29,137 bases of DNA from Gammaproteobacteria bacterium UBA7310 (lineage in GTDB: Bacteria > Pseudomonadota > Gammaproteobacteria > Pseudomonadales > Ketobacteraceae): NCBI GenBank assembly GCA_002471665.1, contig DKQK01000064.1, forward strand, positions 1 through 29,137, read 5' to 3'. A model generated the notes under the pieces. That model had not been told where the DNA came from, searched no databases, and saw only the letters and a list, made by a program, of their open reading frames with translations. Shown here one piece after another: positions 16,106 to 24,883 of the stretch. How positions within the stretch are numbered: the first letter of the stretch is position 1; every line of letters starts with the position of its first letter. The position numbers and the translations under genes were made by a program.

Positions 16106-16918
16106 ATGGCCCGACAATCCAATCAACCGATTCCCACGGACAAGAAACTCGCCAATACCTTGAAGGAGAGTAAAGCCCCCGCCATATCCAGAGCCGCCGC
16201 CATATTGCGATTGCTCGGTAAAAGTGAGACACCCCTCGGGCTGCAATCCATAGCCAGGGCGTTGAACCTGGTGCCCAGTACCTGCCTCTACGTACTCAGG
16301 GCATTAGTGGACGAAGAGTTCGTCGCCTTTGATCCGGACACCAAGCGTTATTCCCTTGAAGCCGGAGTCTTAACCCTTGCCCGACATTGGCTGCGCAGAA
16401 ACCAATTCACCGATCTCTCGCAACCAGTGTTAAATCGTATCAGCCAGGACTTTGATGTCACGGTGCTGGGTGTCAACGTCGTTGGTCTGGAACACATCAT
16501 TGTTGTAGCCATATCCCAGGCCGGAAATAATTTTCAGATCAGTGCGCAGGTCGGCAGTCGTTTCCCGGCGTTGATCAGCGCAACCGGTCGCTGCATCGTC
16601 GCCTTTGGCGACTACGCGGAAGACGAATTGAAAGAAAAATTCGACGCCCTGCGCTGGGATGAACCTCCTACGTTCGACGACTGGAAAGCACAGATAGAAA
16701 AAACCCGCAGCGACGGCTTCGCAGTGGATGAAGGCAATTACATCTCCGGTGTTACCGTTGTTGCAGCCCCAGTGTGGAAAACCCGTGACAAACTAAGTCA
16801 TGCCCTGGTGGCAATCGGCATCAGCAGCAGCCTGAATCGTAATGGATTGCCCCTGTTGCAGGAGGCGCTTCTAAAAAATGCCCAAATTCTTTCCAATCAA
16901 CTCAGCGGTGAGCTCTGA
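16106..16918 (+). CDS. IclR-family transcriptional regulator
   Basis: This encodes 270 residues. The N-terminal winged HTH reads AAAILRLLGKSETPLGLQSI then ARALNLVPSTCLYVLRALVDEEFV, the IclR signature. The C-terminal effector-binding domain contains SAQVGSRFPALISATGRCIVAFGD and ISGVTVVAAPVW, both typical. AGAGGT five bases before the ATG at 16106 sets the start; upstream in-frame TTG and ATG codons lack a ribosome-binding site. The gene is divergent from the ligase operon across a spacer that holds the 36-bp element. IclR proteins in catabolic clusters usually bind the spacer to the divergent operon and respond to an aromatic or alicyclic acid. Control of both the ligase operon and the BVMO (copy A) is inferred. 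Confidence 0.9.
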   Translation: MARQSNQPIPTDKKLANTLKESKAPAISRAAAILRLLGKSETPLGLQSIARALNLVPSTCLYVLRALVDEEFVAFDPDTKRYSLEAGVLTLARHWLRRNQFTDLSQPVLNRISQDFDVTVLGVNVVGLEHIIVVAISQAGNNFQISAQVGSRFPALISATGRCIVAFGDYAEDELKEKFDALRWDEPPTFDDWKAQIEKTRSDGFAVDEGNYISGVTVVAAPVWKTRDKLSHALVAIGISSSLNRNGLPLLQEALLKNAQILSNQLSGEL

Positions 16919-16937
16919 GGCGGACCTGTTTGTACAG

Positions 16938-16971
16938 TCAGGGAATGGCACTGCACCCCGCCATTCCCTGA
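16938..16971. terminator. Terminator-like hairpin between convergent genes
   Basis: TCAGGGAATGGC and GCCATTCCCTGA form a perfect 12-bp stem with a 10-base loop, 20 bases after the IclR stop and 37 before the end of the convergent MaoC-like gene. There is no long T run on either side, so it may be a weak bidirectional terminator or an mRNA-protecting hairpin. Confidence 0.6.
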
Positions 16972-17007
16972 TGTTCTATCACCGACTATCGTAGGGATCG
17001 AACCCCA

Positions 17008-18174
17008 CTATTTTTTTGGTAACTCAATTTCTGCCTTCGCTGTGGCCATGGTCGCACCCAGTTGATTCTTCATTTTACAATCCACCTTCACGATGTGACG
17101 ACCTTCGCTATCTGTGCACTTGTCAGTGATGGACGCTGTCATGAATGTGGCGTCCCCGGTAAAGGCCGGGCCTCGATAGGATGAGTTGCAATGTATAACC
17201 TGTCCCCACTCCCCTGCCCAACCGTTCAGGTAATCAAGAATCCATGCCCCCATGGAGGCACCGTAGCCATAACCTCTGGGCATGCCGATCTTACGTGCAA
17301 AATGGGGGAACAGATGGCCGCGGGACGGGCCAAAATAGGCGCCATCGGTAAGCTCTGGGTTATCGCGCTCCATAACCGGATCATTTTCATGACCGGCCAT
17401 CTCTTTGGTGAAACCGAACGATTCCATGTCCATACCCGGTCGGTGAGTGCCGCCCCAGATAGTGAACAGATAGGCTCGCCATTCCGTGGTGAAGCTGGCG
17501 ATGCTGTGCGGCCCGATCACCCGTAATGGCAGTTCTGTACCTACATTGATGTCATCCCAGTAGCGCTTGCCATGACCCAGCTCGTGCATCATTCTGATGT
17601 AATCGTATTTTTGCACTTCCAGGTCATCAAGTTGTTCAGGGGTCCATTCCGGTTCTTCGCTGTTTTCACTCATTGCGCCCATTTCAAGAGCCAGGGCGGC
17701 ACTGTAACGAATAGTGGTAGAACGCTGTTTGGCGATGAAGTCGCCGTTCTGGTTGTAGTAATTATTGTCACCCCGTTGAAAACAGGTGGGGCCTGCGAAT
17801 TTGGTTTCCTTCACGGCATAATCAAAAGGTACTTTTTCATTGGTGATCATGTCACCGGCAAAAATTCTGGGGCCGTAAAACCACCACTCATCACCACCAA
17901 AGATCAGATGGGATTCAGGTATCTTGCCAACACAGGCAGGTACCGCCCCGTGGCCATCATCAGTGGCTACGGCAAACGATTGCGGTGCAACCAGGCGGCC
18001 GTAACGACCTTCGGCAGCGAAATCACGATCATAGTGCAGAAGGTTTGGGTAATGCATAGCTTGCACCCAGCGCCTGAAATCGTTGTTGTGCAACGGTTCC
18101 TTCATACGTGCCGGCGCCATCGCCTTGCCCATGTGTTGGTCCAGATCAGAACAGTCCAGAGTGGTGTTGGTCAT
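17008..18174 (-). CDS. Diverged MaoC/FAS1-like double hot-dog protein
   Basis: This encodes 388 residues, distantly similar in plan to the protein at 13138-14262: an N-terminal hot-dog (HYPNLLHYDRDFAAEGRYGRLVAPQSFA), a charged linker (SEEPEWTPEQLDDLEVQKYD), and a C-terminal hot-dog (FGPSRGHLFPHFARKIGMPRG). The hydratase-2 Asp is not visible in either half, although a His is kept in both. Chemistry may differ from simple hydration. GGAG six bases before the ATG at 18174 sets the start; the ATG at 18186 overlaps that GGAG. It lies 32 bases after the SMP-30-like gene and is probably its operon partner. It could act on a ring-opened CoA ester; that is inference. Confidence 0.72.
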   Translation of the reverse strand: MTNTTLDCSDLDQHMGKAMAPARMKEPLHNNDFRRWVQAMHYPNLLHYDRDFAAEGRYGRLVAPQSFAVATDDGHGAVPACVGKIPESHLIFGGDEWWFYGPRIFAGDMITNEKVPFDYAVKETKFAGPTCFQRGDNNYYNQNGDFIAKQRSTTIRYSAALALEMGAMSENSEEPEWTPEQLDDLEVQKYDYIRMMHELGHGKRYWDDINVGTELPLRVIGPHSIASFTTEWRAYLFTIWGGTHRPGMDMESFGFTKEMAGHENDPVMERDNPELTDGAYFGPSRGHLFPHFARKIGMPRGYGYGASMGAWILDYLNGWAGEWGQVIHCNSSYRGPAFTGDATFMTASITDKCTDSEGRHIVKVDCKMKNQLGATMATAKAEIELPKK

Positions 18175-18206
18175 TGATAACTCCAATTGAAAACGTATTA
18201 TTCTCG

Positions 18207-19820
18207 TTAGTGTTGGTTGGGTGTGATCTCAAGCACACTTCCCTCTGCGTCTGCAGACACATAGAGCACACCATTTTTTCCACCGGTGATGTCGGCAAAG
18301 GGGCCCATGGGGCCGGACAGGACACCGATCGCATCAAGGAATTTGGGAACCACGCCGGGCGGCGCACCCACCGGCAAATCCGTTGCGATGACCTGCCGGC
18401 TGTTGCTGACCATATCGAATTGGATCAGCTCTTTGGCGCCGGTATCCACCACATACAGCATGTTATCGCGCACCAGAATACCTTGGGGTTTTTGCAGGTC
18501 ATCCAACACGGTATCAACCCCACCCTGAGTTAGCCGAACCACCCTGCCGGCGTCTTCTTCTGATACCAGGCAATGGTCCTCGGAAAAGCAGACGCCACAT
18601 GGGCCTTGCAGGTCGCGGGCAAGTGTTTCTGTCAGACCGGTATGAACGGAATGAATGCACCCGGTACCTTTCTCTGCAAATACCGCCACACCAGTGCTGG
18701 ATACTGCGATGCCGTACAGTTGATCGTAGCCTTCGGCCAATACTTGGTGTTCCTGCTTGGCAGGAGACCAGTGCGCCACTTGTCCGTTTGCAGTAGTAAC
18801 AATGTAGTCACCTGATCCAATACTGGTAACGCCACGGGTGTAACCAGGGAACCCCGGTGTGAACAACATACCGGCAGGTTGCAGTTCTCCCCCGGGTTGT
18901 AACCAGTAGGTAAACCCTCCATCGGCGACAAACAATAAACCATTGCTGTCCGTTGCGAGGCCAAGTGGCCAATTGAGACCATCCGGCACCAATGATTTTA
19001 TTGTCCCATCACTCAATACTTCGTTGATTTGCCCGGAGATGCTGGAGACAAACAAGCGATCATTCACAAAAGTCAGGTTATCCAGGCCGGGAGCAATGGT
19101 GGCAAGTATGGTGCGCTCACCCGTTCGTGGATCTATGCGCAGCACCTGGCCACTGGCTACCTGCGTGGAAACAATAAACCCATCGGCATCAAACTTAACG
19201 GCATCAGGTACACCCAAATCCCGGGCCACCACTTCAGGAGAGCCCCCGTTGAGATCGACGCGCCAGATCTCATTAGTGCCCATGATGGGGATATAGAGCT
19301 TGCCATCCGGTCCCACTTCCATTGCATTGGGCAGGGGGACGTTTTCCAGAATGATTCGAGGTGTCCCGCCGTGCAGATCAAGCTCCATGATGCGGCCATC
19401 GGGGCGGCATTCACCGGCAAACAGGCGCCCCTGGTACAGCGTAATGGGATTGGCGCAAGGCAGGTTGCCGCATACCACCTGGCTCTGTCCGTTTGCTGTC
19501 AGCATGCTGACTCGCCCGGCCGTTATCTCGGTGGCAAAGATGTTGCCCTGCGCATCGAAAACAAGGTCATCGGGGGCGATGATAGCGCCCCCTTTGGGGC
19601 TGATGGTTTCAATGCCCCCACCGTTTAAATCAATGGCGCTGATTTGGCTGCCGGAGACCTGGGCCACATAGATGCGCCCATCCGGACCGGTGCGAATACC
19701 ATTGGCACCAAACAGACGGCTGGGTTGTGTGACGCGTTTGAGCGTCCAGCCGGCCGCCACCTGGGCCGCTCCCGAGTAGGCGTAACGTCCCGCGTATGAA
19801 GCCATCTGCTGCGAAGTCAT
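18207..19820 (-). CDS. SMP-30/gluconolactonase-like beta-propeller protein, probable double propeller
   Basis: This encodes 537 residues. About eleven blade-like repeats run through it, for example IRTGPDGRIYVAQ, PDDLVFDAQGNIFATE, NAMEVGPDGKLYIPI, PDAVKFDADGFIVST, PLGLATDSNGLLFVAD, PQGILVRDNMLYVVD and NGVLYVSAD. Single SMP-30 propellers have about 300 residues, so this is probably two propellers in tandem. There is no signal peptide, so it is cytoplasmic. SMP-30/gluconolactonase proteins hydrolyse lactones with a bound divalent metal; NHL-type propellers are the main alternative. In this island lactone hydrolysis after a BVMO step is an attractive role but unproven. AGAGG eleven bases before the ATG supports the start. 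An island motif site lies 90 bases upstream. Confidence 0.72.
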   Translation of the reverse strand: MTSQQMASYAGRYAYSGAAQVAAGWTLKRVTQPSRLFGANGIRTGPDGRIYVAQVSGSQISAIDLNGGGIETISPKGGAIIAPDDLVFDAQGNIFATEITAGRVSMLTANGQSQVVCGNLPCANPITLYQGRLFAGECRPDGRIMELDLHGGTPRIILENVPLPNAMEVGPDGKLYIPIMGTNEIWRVDLNGGSPEVVARDLGVPDAVKFDADGFIVSTQVASGQVLRIDPRTGERTILATIAPGLDNLTFVNDRLFVSSISGQINEVLSDGTIKSLVPDGLNWPLGLATDSNGLLFVADGGFTYWLQPGGELQPAGMLFTPGFPGYTRGVTSIGSGDYIVTTANGQVAHWSPAKQEHQVLAEGYDQLYGIAVSSTGVAVFAEKGTGCIHSVHTGLTETLARDLQGPCGVCFSEDHCLVSEEDAGRVVRLTQGGVDTVLDDLQKPQGILVRDNMLYVVDTGAKELIQFDMVSNSRQVIATDLPVGAPPGVVPKFLDAIGVLSGPMGPFADITGGKNGVLYVSADAEGSVLEITPNQH

Positions 19821-19908
19821 CTGGTGTTTTTCCTCTGGTTCTTATTGGTATGGCGGACCGCTCAAATTTTCAAACTGGAATACGTAATAGTCTTCAATTG
19901 TACGCTAA

Positions 19909-19925
19909 TAATCAACACTTGTGTT
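19909..19925 (-). promoter_or_regulatory. Island motif site 3: AACA-CAAG-TGTTGATTA
   Basis: On the minus strand the site reads toward the SMP-30-like gene, 89 bases before its ATG, in the 268-base spacer shared with the divergent third ligase gene. The core AACACTTGTGTT is a perfect palindrome. Confidence 0.58.
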
Positions 19926-20025
19926 CATTAAAGGTGTGATGATATCGTATCTATGCTGAGTTTAATAACGAAAAAAGTTATCTTCGTAATTTGATCGAAA
20001 GTCTCCTTGGTTATTTTAAAATCTT

Positions 20026-20031
20026 TATAAT
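20026..20031 (+). promoter_or_regulatory. Possible -10 box of the third ligase gene
   Basis: A perfect TATAAT lies 57 bases before the ATG at 20089. The expected transcript start near 20038 would leave an upstream in-frame ATG at 20041 without a leader, which supports 20089 as the start. No good -35 is present, so an activator may be needed. Confidence 0.35.
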
Positions 20032-20088
20032 CAGTGTGTTATGGGGTCATTTGGTGCCCATTCTTTACACCAAGAGGTCAATTTAATT

Positions 20089-21750
20089 ATGCATTCCCAG
20101 GAACAGTCAGGGCGTCGATATATAGCGGGTAGATCAATTCGTTGGGATAAGAAGCATGCGGCACTCGCCTACGCCAAAGGTTACTGGGGGCATGAAACGC
20201 TGGCACACAGGTTAAAGCACCATGCCGAGAATGACCCGGAACGTATTCTGCTTATTGACGGGGACGTGCATCTGGATGCCGCTACCCTGTACTCCAAATC
20301 CTGCGCATTGGCGCAGGTGATGTGGGCACGTTTTCCTGAGGGCAGTGTGATTTCCTTCATGTTGCCTAACTGGCATGAAGCAGCGGTGATCTACATGGCC
20401 GCCACCATGGCCGGTATGGTGGCACACCCTATTCTGCCATCCTTGCGGGCGCATGATCTGCGCTTCATGCTGGGTGACGTTGAATCCCGCATGATATTTA
20501 TTCCAGATCAGTTTCGTAACCATGATTACGCAGGGATGCTGGAACAGGTCATTGCAGCATTAGATCAACAGCAATCTCTGGTGCCTGAAGTTGTTGTGGT
20601 GCGGGGTAGTCATCATAGCTTCACCGGTTTTGAAGATTTGTATCAAGGCTCTGCAGGACAAAATCATAGCAATGGGGCGCTCCCCGATACTGATGCCAAT
20701 GCGGTGCGAATGATTATGTACACATCGGGTACCACCGGTGACCCGAAAGGGGTGATGCACACCCATAATTCCATACGCGCTCTTATCACCCAAATTGGGG
20801 AACACTGGATGGTAGAGCCCGGGGACAAATTCCTGGTGGCATCCCCTATCAGTCACATCGGCGGTTCTATATATGCCTTTGAGTGCCCATTACTATTGGG
20901 TACCACCGCCGTTTTGATGGAACACTGGAATGCGGATCAGGGCGTGTCGTTATTGGTCTCTGAGCAGTGTACCCATTTTGCCGGCGCTACCCCCTTTCTG
21001 GTGCAGACTCTGGATGCTGCCAGGCGCATCCAGAGTCATTTACCTGACCTGAAGCTGTTTATCTGTGGTGGCGCTTCCGTGCCTGCCTCGTTAATCAGAG
21101 AGGCGGATGCCTATTTTGAACGGGCTGTGGTCACCCGGGTATACGGATCGACAGAGGTGCCGGTGATAACAGTAGGCGTGATTGGAGACGTAGATCACGC
21201 TGCTGAAACCGATGGGCAACCTGGTATCGCCGATGTGAAGCTGTCGGCAGATAGCGATCCAAACACAAACGCCGGAGAAGTGTTGGCAAAAGGCCCGCAG
21301 ATGTTAGTGGGTTATGTTCATGCAAAGGATGAGGCAGGCGTTTTCGACGCAGAGGGATACTTTCGTACCGGTGATCTGGGCCGTTGGGTGGATGAGGCGT
21401 TTCTGGTGATTGTGGGGCGCGCAAAAGATATTATTATCCGTCACGGTGAAAATATTGCGCCCAAGGAAATTGAAGATTTACTGGTCACCCATCCTGACAT
21501 TGCAGAGATCGCGATAGTGGGTTTACCCGATTCAAAAACCGGTGAACGCGCCTGTGCTGTTGTTGTTCCCAAGGGTACAGCGCGGCCCCAGTTGACGGAC
21601 TTATCACGTCTGCTCACAGAACAAGGGGTTGCTAAGTTCAAGTTTCCCGAGCAGGTTGTTGTGTGGGATGCCTTGCCTAAAAATGACGCCGGTAAAGTAC
21701 TAAAACACAAAATTCGCAACCTTCTTATTGCTGAACTGGCTGAAATCTAG
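20089..21750 (+). CDS. AMP-forming acyl-CoA ligase (third of three)
   Basis: This encodes 553 residues, an ANL ligase of the cyclohexanecarboxylate/fatty-acid CoA ligase style. A3 is MYTSGTTGDPKGVMHTH, A5 is TRVYGSTEVPVITVG, A8 is GRAKDIIIRHGENIAPKEIE, and the C-terminal catalytic lysine is in KNDAGKVLKHKI. All are intact. The start at 20089 (MHSQEQSGRRYIAG) follows AGAGG about ten bases upstream; an in-frame ATG 48 bases earlier has no ribosome-binding site. It is a single-gene unit divergent from the SMP-30-like operon and convergent with the amidohydrolase gene. Its low similarity to the two other ligases suggests that it activates a different acid, for example the initial substrate rather than a degradation product. 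Confidence 0.9.
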   Translation: MHSQEQSGRRYIAGRSIRWDKKHAALAYAKGYWGHETLAHRLKHHAENDPERILLIDGDVHLDAATLYSKSCALAQVMWARFPEGSVISFMLPNWHEAAVIYMAATMAGMVAHPILPSLRAHDLRFMLGDVESRMIFIPDQFRNHDYAGMLEQVIAALDQQQSLVPEVVVVRGSHHSFTGFEDLYQGSAGQNHSNGALPDTDANAVRMIMYTSGTTGDPKGVMHTHNSIRALITQIGEHWMVEPGDKFLVASPISHIGGSIYAFECPLLLGTTAVLMEHWNADQGVSLLVSEQCTHFAGATPFLVQTLDAARRIQSHLPDLKLFICGGASVPASLIREADAYFERAVVTRVYGSTEVPVITVGVIGDVDHAAETDGQPGIADVKLSADSDPNTNAGEVLAKGPQMLVGYVHAKDEAGVFDAEGYFRTGDLGRWVDEAFLVIVGRAKDIIIRHGENIAPKEIEDLLVTHPDIAEIAIVGLPDSKTGERACAVVVPKGTARPQLTDLSRLLTEQGVAKFKFPEQVVVWDALPKNDAGKVLKHKIRNLLIAELAEI

Positions 21751-21774
21751 CATGGCTATCAGTGAAAAAATGAC

Positions 21775-21799
21775 AAAAAAAAGCCAGCTGGTGGCTGGC
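21775..21799 (-). terminator. Intrinsic terminator of the amidohydrolase gene
   Basis: On the minus strand GCCAGC-CACCA-GCTGGC is followed by eight T. It lies 86 bases after the amidohydrolase stop. In the plus direction there is no T run, so it serves the minus-strand transcript. Confidence 0.75.
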
Positions 21800-21884
21800 G
21801 TAAGGTGGGATAACCAAATCGGCAATGAAAGTGGTTGTACATTGTTCCCGGCGAATCATTAGATACCCCGGGAACAAAAATGTT

Positions 21885-23078
21885 TTACTGCAGCGAGCCT
21901 GATCGTTCCAATAGGTTTAATAGATTGCCACCCATCACTTTTTGTTGCTCTTCTTCGCTATAGGCGTCCAGGCGCTCTATGAACTGAAGTGGGCTTGCCA
22001 CACCTTCAGGATGGGGGTAGTCACTACCAAACAGCACCTGATCTGCGCCCACAACGTCTTTCAGGCCATCCAGGGAATCTTCATAGAATGGTGCTACGAA
22101 GACGTTTTCCCTGAAACGTTGCACAGGATCGTATTTGAAATCCTGGGGAAATACCTTGTAGGCCTTCGCCATGGTTTTCAGTAGATCACTTACCCAGGCC
22201 GCGCCGTTCTCGATGGTGGCAACTTTGACATCCGGGAAGCGATCGAATACACCATGGCAGATCAACGCAGTGCAAGTATCCGCAATAACGCGGGCAGCGG
22301 GCTTCAGAATATGGCTGAAAGCTGAAGGCGCAAAAGGCCGGAACTCGTTGCCACCAATCCACATGCGAACAAAGCGATCATAACCACTATCGGATGCGTG
22401 CAGCGACACAAATATTTTAGATTCGTTCACGCGCGCCCAGAAGGGGTCGAACTCTTCGAAACCGGGTGAGCGTGATCCAGCGATACCGGGTACCGGTGCC
22501 GGACGCACCAAAACCGTTTTTGCGCCGTTCTCGATCGCCCACTCGAGTTCTTTTACGGCCCAATCGATATCCGCCAAGCTGATGACAGGGGCGGTGAATA
22601 TACGATTGTCCAAATTGAATTTCCACTCCTCCAGCATCCACTGGTTAAGAGAATGCATGATGGCGCACATGGCTTTGATGTCATATTGCCCCATTCGCTC
22701 CTCAACCGCGGATACTAAAGTGGGAAACATCAGGGTTCCCGTTAGCCCTTGCTCATCAAGCTCCTTCAGGCGTTCCTCTCCCGTGCGCCATGAATTGGGG
22801 GGCGCAATGGGTTTGCCCATGCATTCACGCATGGTCATACCATCCGGGTTGTTGCCTGAAAACCAATCAACAAGTTTGCCCGGGGCCGCTACATGACCAA
22901 ATGTGGGGTCGGGGATGTAATCTGAAATCTGACCACCGATGGCCAATTTGGTACGACCGTTTACCTGGACATAGGAAACGGCATTTCTGAACTTTTTGGG
23001 AAGGTGGCGCATCAGAGCTTCGGGCGGCTCATAGAAATGGTTGTCTGCATCGTATGTCGGATAGGGTAAGCCGGTCAT
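21885..23078 (-). CDS. Amidohydrolase family 2 (COG2159-type metal-dependent hydrolase/decarboxylase)
   Basis: This encodes 397 residues of a TIM-barrel metalloenzyme. The first strand carries YDADNHFYEPP, the form of the family metal site with D-x-D-x-H in place of HxH. Further ligands are the His in FVSLHASDSGYD (about 226-237), the ICHGVFDRFPDVKVATIENG segment, and the Asp in VLFGSDYPHPEG. Family members decarboxylate, hydrate or hydrolyse ring compounds, including lactones. Relatives with this N-terminus are frequent beside P450 genes in actinobacterial and proteobacterial catabolic clusters; their reaction is mostly unknown. AAGGTG lies upstream of the ATG. It has its own promoter with island motif site 2 and its own terminator, and is divergent from the P450 gene. 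Confidence 0.85.
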   Translation of the reverse strand: MTGLPYPTYDADNHFYEPPEALMRHLPKKFRNAVSYVQVNGRTKLAIGGQISDYIPDPTFGHVAAPGKLVDWFSGNNPDGMTMRECMGKPIAPPNSWRTGEERLKELDEQGLTGTLMFPTLVSAVEERMGQYDIKAMCAIMHSLNQWMLEEWKFNLDNRIFTAPVISLADIDWAVKELEWAIENGAKTVLVRPAPVPGIAGSRSPGFEEFDPFWARVNESKIFVSLHASDSGYDRFVRMWIGGNEFRPFAPSAFSHILKPAARVIADTCTALICHGVFDRFPDVKVATIENGAAWVSDLLKTMAKAYKVFPQDFKYDPVQRFRENVFVAPFYEDSLDGLKDVVGADQVLFGSDYPHPEGVASPLQFIERLDAYSEEEQQKVMGGNLLNLLERSGSLQ

Positions 23079-23137
23079 AATTCTTCACCTTTAATTCATC
23101 TTTTTAGTGCTAGAAAGGTTACAGAAGGATATCCCTT

Positions 23138-23154
23138 TAGTCAACAACAGTGTT
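23138..23154 (-). promoter_or_regulatory. Island motif site 2: AACA-CTGT-TGTTGACTA
   Basis: On the minus strand this lies directly downstream of the amidohydrolase -10 box, over the expected transcription start, the same relation that site 1 has to the SDR promoter. The core CAACAGTGTTG is identical to the core of site 1 read on its minus strand. Confidence 0.62.
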
Positions 23155-23156
23155 GT

Positions 23157-23185
23157 ATTATATAGAGATGCTTTGGATGTGTTCA
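23157..23185 (-). promoter_or_regulatory. Probable promoter of the amidohydrolase gene
   Basis: On the minus strand TGAACA (23185-23180) and a perfect TATAAT (23162-23157) are 17 bases apart, leading to the gene starting at 23078. Motif site 2 follows at once, so repression by steric block is plausible. Confidence 0.55.
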
Positions 23186-23274
23186 GCGGCGTGTTTTGCC
23201 TGCGTCAGCCTGGATATCGGAACCGTATGATTGGTTGAGCAGGCCCATGAACCAGGCTGCACCGTATATTGATA

Positions 23275-23291
23275 AACATCAATGTTGATTA
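23275..23291 (+). promoter_or_regulatory. Island motif site 4: AACA-TCAA-TGTTGATTA
   Basis: This reads toward the P450 gene, 277 bases before its ATG. It is identical to sites 1 and 3 in all eight core bases and the GATTA tail. Confidence 0.58.
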
Positions 23292-23382
23292 AATGCATCG
23301 GTTGTATAAGGTAGCGTTAGCGATGATCAGGACTGCTGGGTGGGCTATCTCGTTGATTCGTCTGACTTGCTGGTCTTTATTA

Positions 23383-23399
23383 AACATCACTGTTGACCA
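23383..23399 (+). promoter_or_regulatory. Island motif site 5: AACA-TCAC-TGTTGACCA
   Basis: This reads toward the P450 gene, 169 bases before its ATG and 108 bases after site 4, in the same orientation. The distance is close to ten helical turns, so the two could be bound on one DNA face. Confidence 0.55.
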
Positions 23400-23567
23400 A
23401 TTGGCGAGTGTCGGTTTAAGCTTGGGGATATGCTGAATCCGAATCTCTAATCAACAGGTCGTTAGCGTAAATCGACAGCTTGTAACGGGCTGCCTAATCA
23501 GAATCGGAACTTGAACGGACTTTTTTATCGATCACCAAGAATCGACATAATAGAGGTGTTGTGCACT

Positions 23568-24788
23568 ATGAACGCTCAGTTGGAACCACTTTATTACGAC
23601 CCATACGATATGGAGATTGACGCAAACCCTTATCCAGTCTGGAAAAGGATGCGTGACGAGGCACCACTGTATTACAACGAAGAACACGATTTCTACGCGC
23701 TGAGCCGCTACGAAGATGTCGCAAAGTGCTTGCGGGATCACGAAACATATAGCTCGGCCAAAGGCACAATAATGGAGTTGATTAAAGCCGATTTTGAAGC
23801 GCCTCCAGGTATGCTCATCTTCGAAGACCCGCCTATGCACGATATCCACCGGGATTTATTGCGCAAGGTCTTTACACCCCGTGCTATTGCCGAAGTTGAA
23901 CCCAAGGTACGGGAGTTTACAACACAGGTTCTGGATCCGCTGGTCGGTACTGGGGGATTTGATTTCATCAAGGATCTTGGCCAGGAAATGCCGATGCGCA
24001 CCATAGGGATGTTGCTGGGTATTCCGGAAGCGGACCAGACCAAGTTCCGAGATTATTCACTGGAAGGGCTGGACCTTGACGAAGGCGGCCTGGCCAGGAA
24101 CCTGCAGTTCCGCTTTAACAATCAGGATGGATCTCCCGTTGAAGTGAATGAGCTGTTTGGCCAGTATCTGGATTGGCGTGAACAAAACCCGTCAGATGAT
24201 TTAATGACAAAGTTGCTCACCATCGAGTTTGAGGATGAGCAGGGGGAAAATCGTCGCCTGAGCCGTGAAGAGATTCTCGGCTACGTGCGGTTACTGGCTG
24301 GTGCCGGAAACGAAACCACCACACGCTTGATTGGATGGACGGGTAAAGTCCTCGCTGATCATCCGGAGCAGTTGGCGGAACTGGCTAAAGACCCAAGTCT
24401 CATCAATAATGCAATTGATGAAATCCTGCGATTTGAACCACCCTCCCCTGTTCAGGCCCGTTATGTTACCCGTGATGTGGAACATTATGGACAGGTTGTG
24501 CCTAAAGGTAGTGTAATGCTATTGCTCAACGCTTCCGCTAATCGGGATGAACGCAAGTACGACGATCCGGATAAGTTCGATATTCGCCGCAAGATTGATC
24601 AAACGCTCACGTTTGGCCATGGCATTCATTTTTGTCTGGGTAGCCATCTGGCCAAACTTGAAGGCCGTGTTGCGTTGCAAGAAGTATTGAAAAGATTCCC
24701 ACGCTGGCGGGTGGATTGGGATAGAGCAAAGCAAGCTCGTACATCCACTGTGCGAGGCTGGGATACCCTGCCGGTATTAACCGATTAA
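23568..24788 (+). CDS. Cytochrome P450 (bacterial class I type)
   Basis: This encodes 406 residues, a soluble bacterial P450 monooxygenase. The I-helix motif AGAGNETTTR (244-253) has the Glu249-Thr250 acid-alcohol pair, the ExxR helix is EILRFEPP, and the haem loop is FGHGIHFCLGSHLA with ligand Cys356. AGAGG ten bases before the ATG at 23568 sets the start (MNAQLEPLYYDPYD); an upstream in-frame TTG has no support. The N-terminal NPYPVWKRMRDEAPLYYNEEHDFYAL resembles CYP families hydroxylating terpenoids, steroids or alkyl acids. No ferredoxin or ferredoxin reductase is encoded nearby, so electrons must come from partners elsewhere. It is probably the first oxidative step, controlled through the motif sites upstream. 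A strong terminator follows. Confidence 0.93.
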   Translation: MNAQLEPLYYDPYDMEIDANPYPVWKRMRDEAPLYYNEEHDFYALSRYEDVAKCLRDHETYSSAKGTIMELIKADFEAPPGMLIFEDPPMHDIHRDLLRKVFTPRAIAEVEPKVREFTTQVLDPLVGTGGFDFIKDLGQEMPMRTIGMLLGIPEADQTKFRDYSLEGLDLDEGGLARNLQFRFNNQDGSPVEVNELFGQYLDWREQNPSDDLMTKLLTIEFEDEQGENRRLSREEILGYVRLLAGAGNETTTRLIGWTGKVLADHPEQLAELAKDPSLINNAIDEILRFEPPSPVQARYVTRDVEHYGQVVPKGSVMLLLNASANRDERKYDDPDKFDIRRKIDQTLTFGHGIHFCLGSHLAKLEGRVALQEVLKRFPRWRVDWDRAKQARTSTVRGWDTLPVLTD

Positions 24789-24841
24789 CCGGTATTAATC
24801 GAATCAAAGTAATTGGGCATACAGTCAACTTGGTATCAAGG

Positions 24842-24878
24842 AAAAAAGTGGTCGTCGGTAATATGACCACTTTTTTTT
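24842..24878. terminator. Strong intrinsic terminator after the P450 gene
   Basis: GTGGTC and GACCAC, flanked by A6 and T8, form a 12-bp stem with an 11-base loop, 54 bases after the stop. The A/T flanks let it act in both directions. Confidence 0.85.
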
Positions 24879-24883
24879 GCTTT

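Larger units (their letters stand above)
23079..23567. other. 489-base spacer between divergent amidohydrolase and P450 genes
   Basis: No credible gene is seen. The spacer holds three of the six island motif sites (23138-23154, 23275-23291, 23383-23399) and a promoter toward the amidohydrolase gene. No clear P450 promoter could be picked. The density of sites suggests that this is the main control point of the island. Confidence 0.6.
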
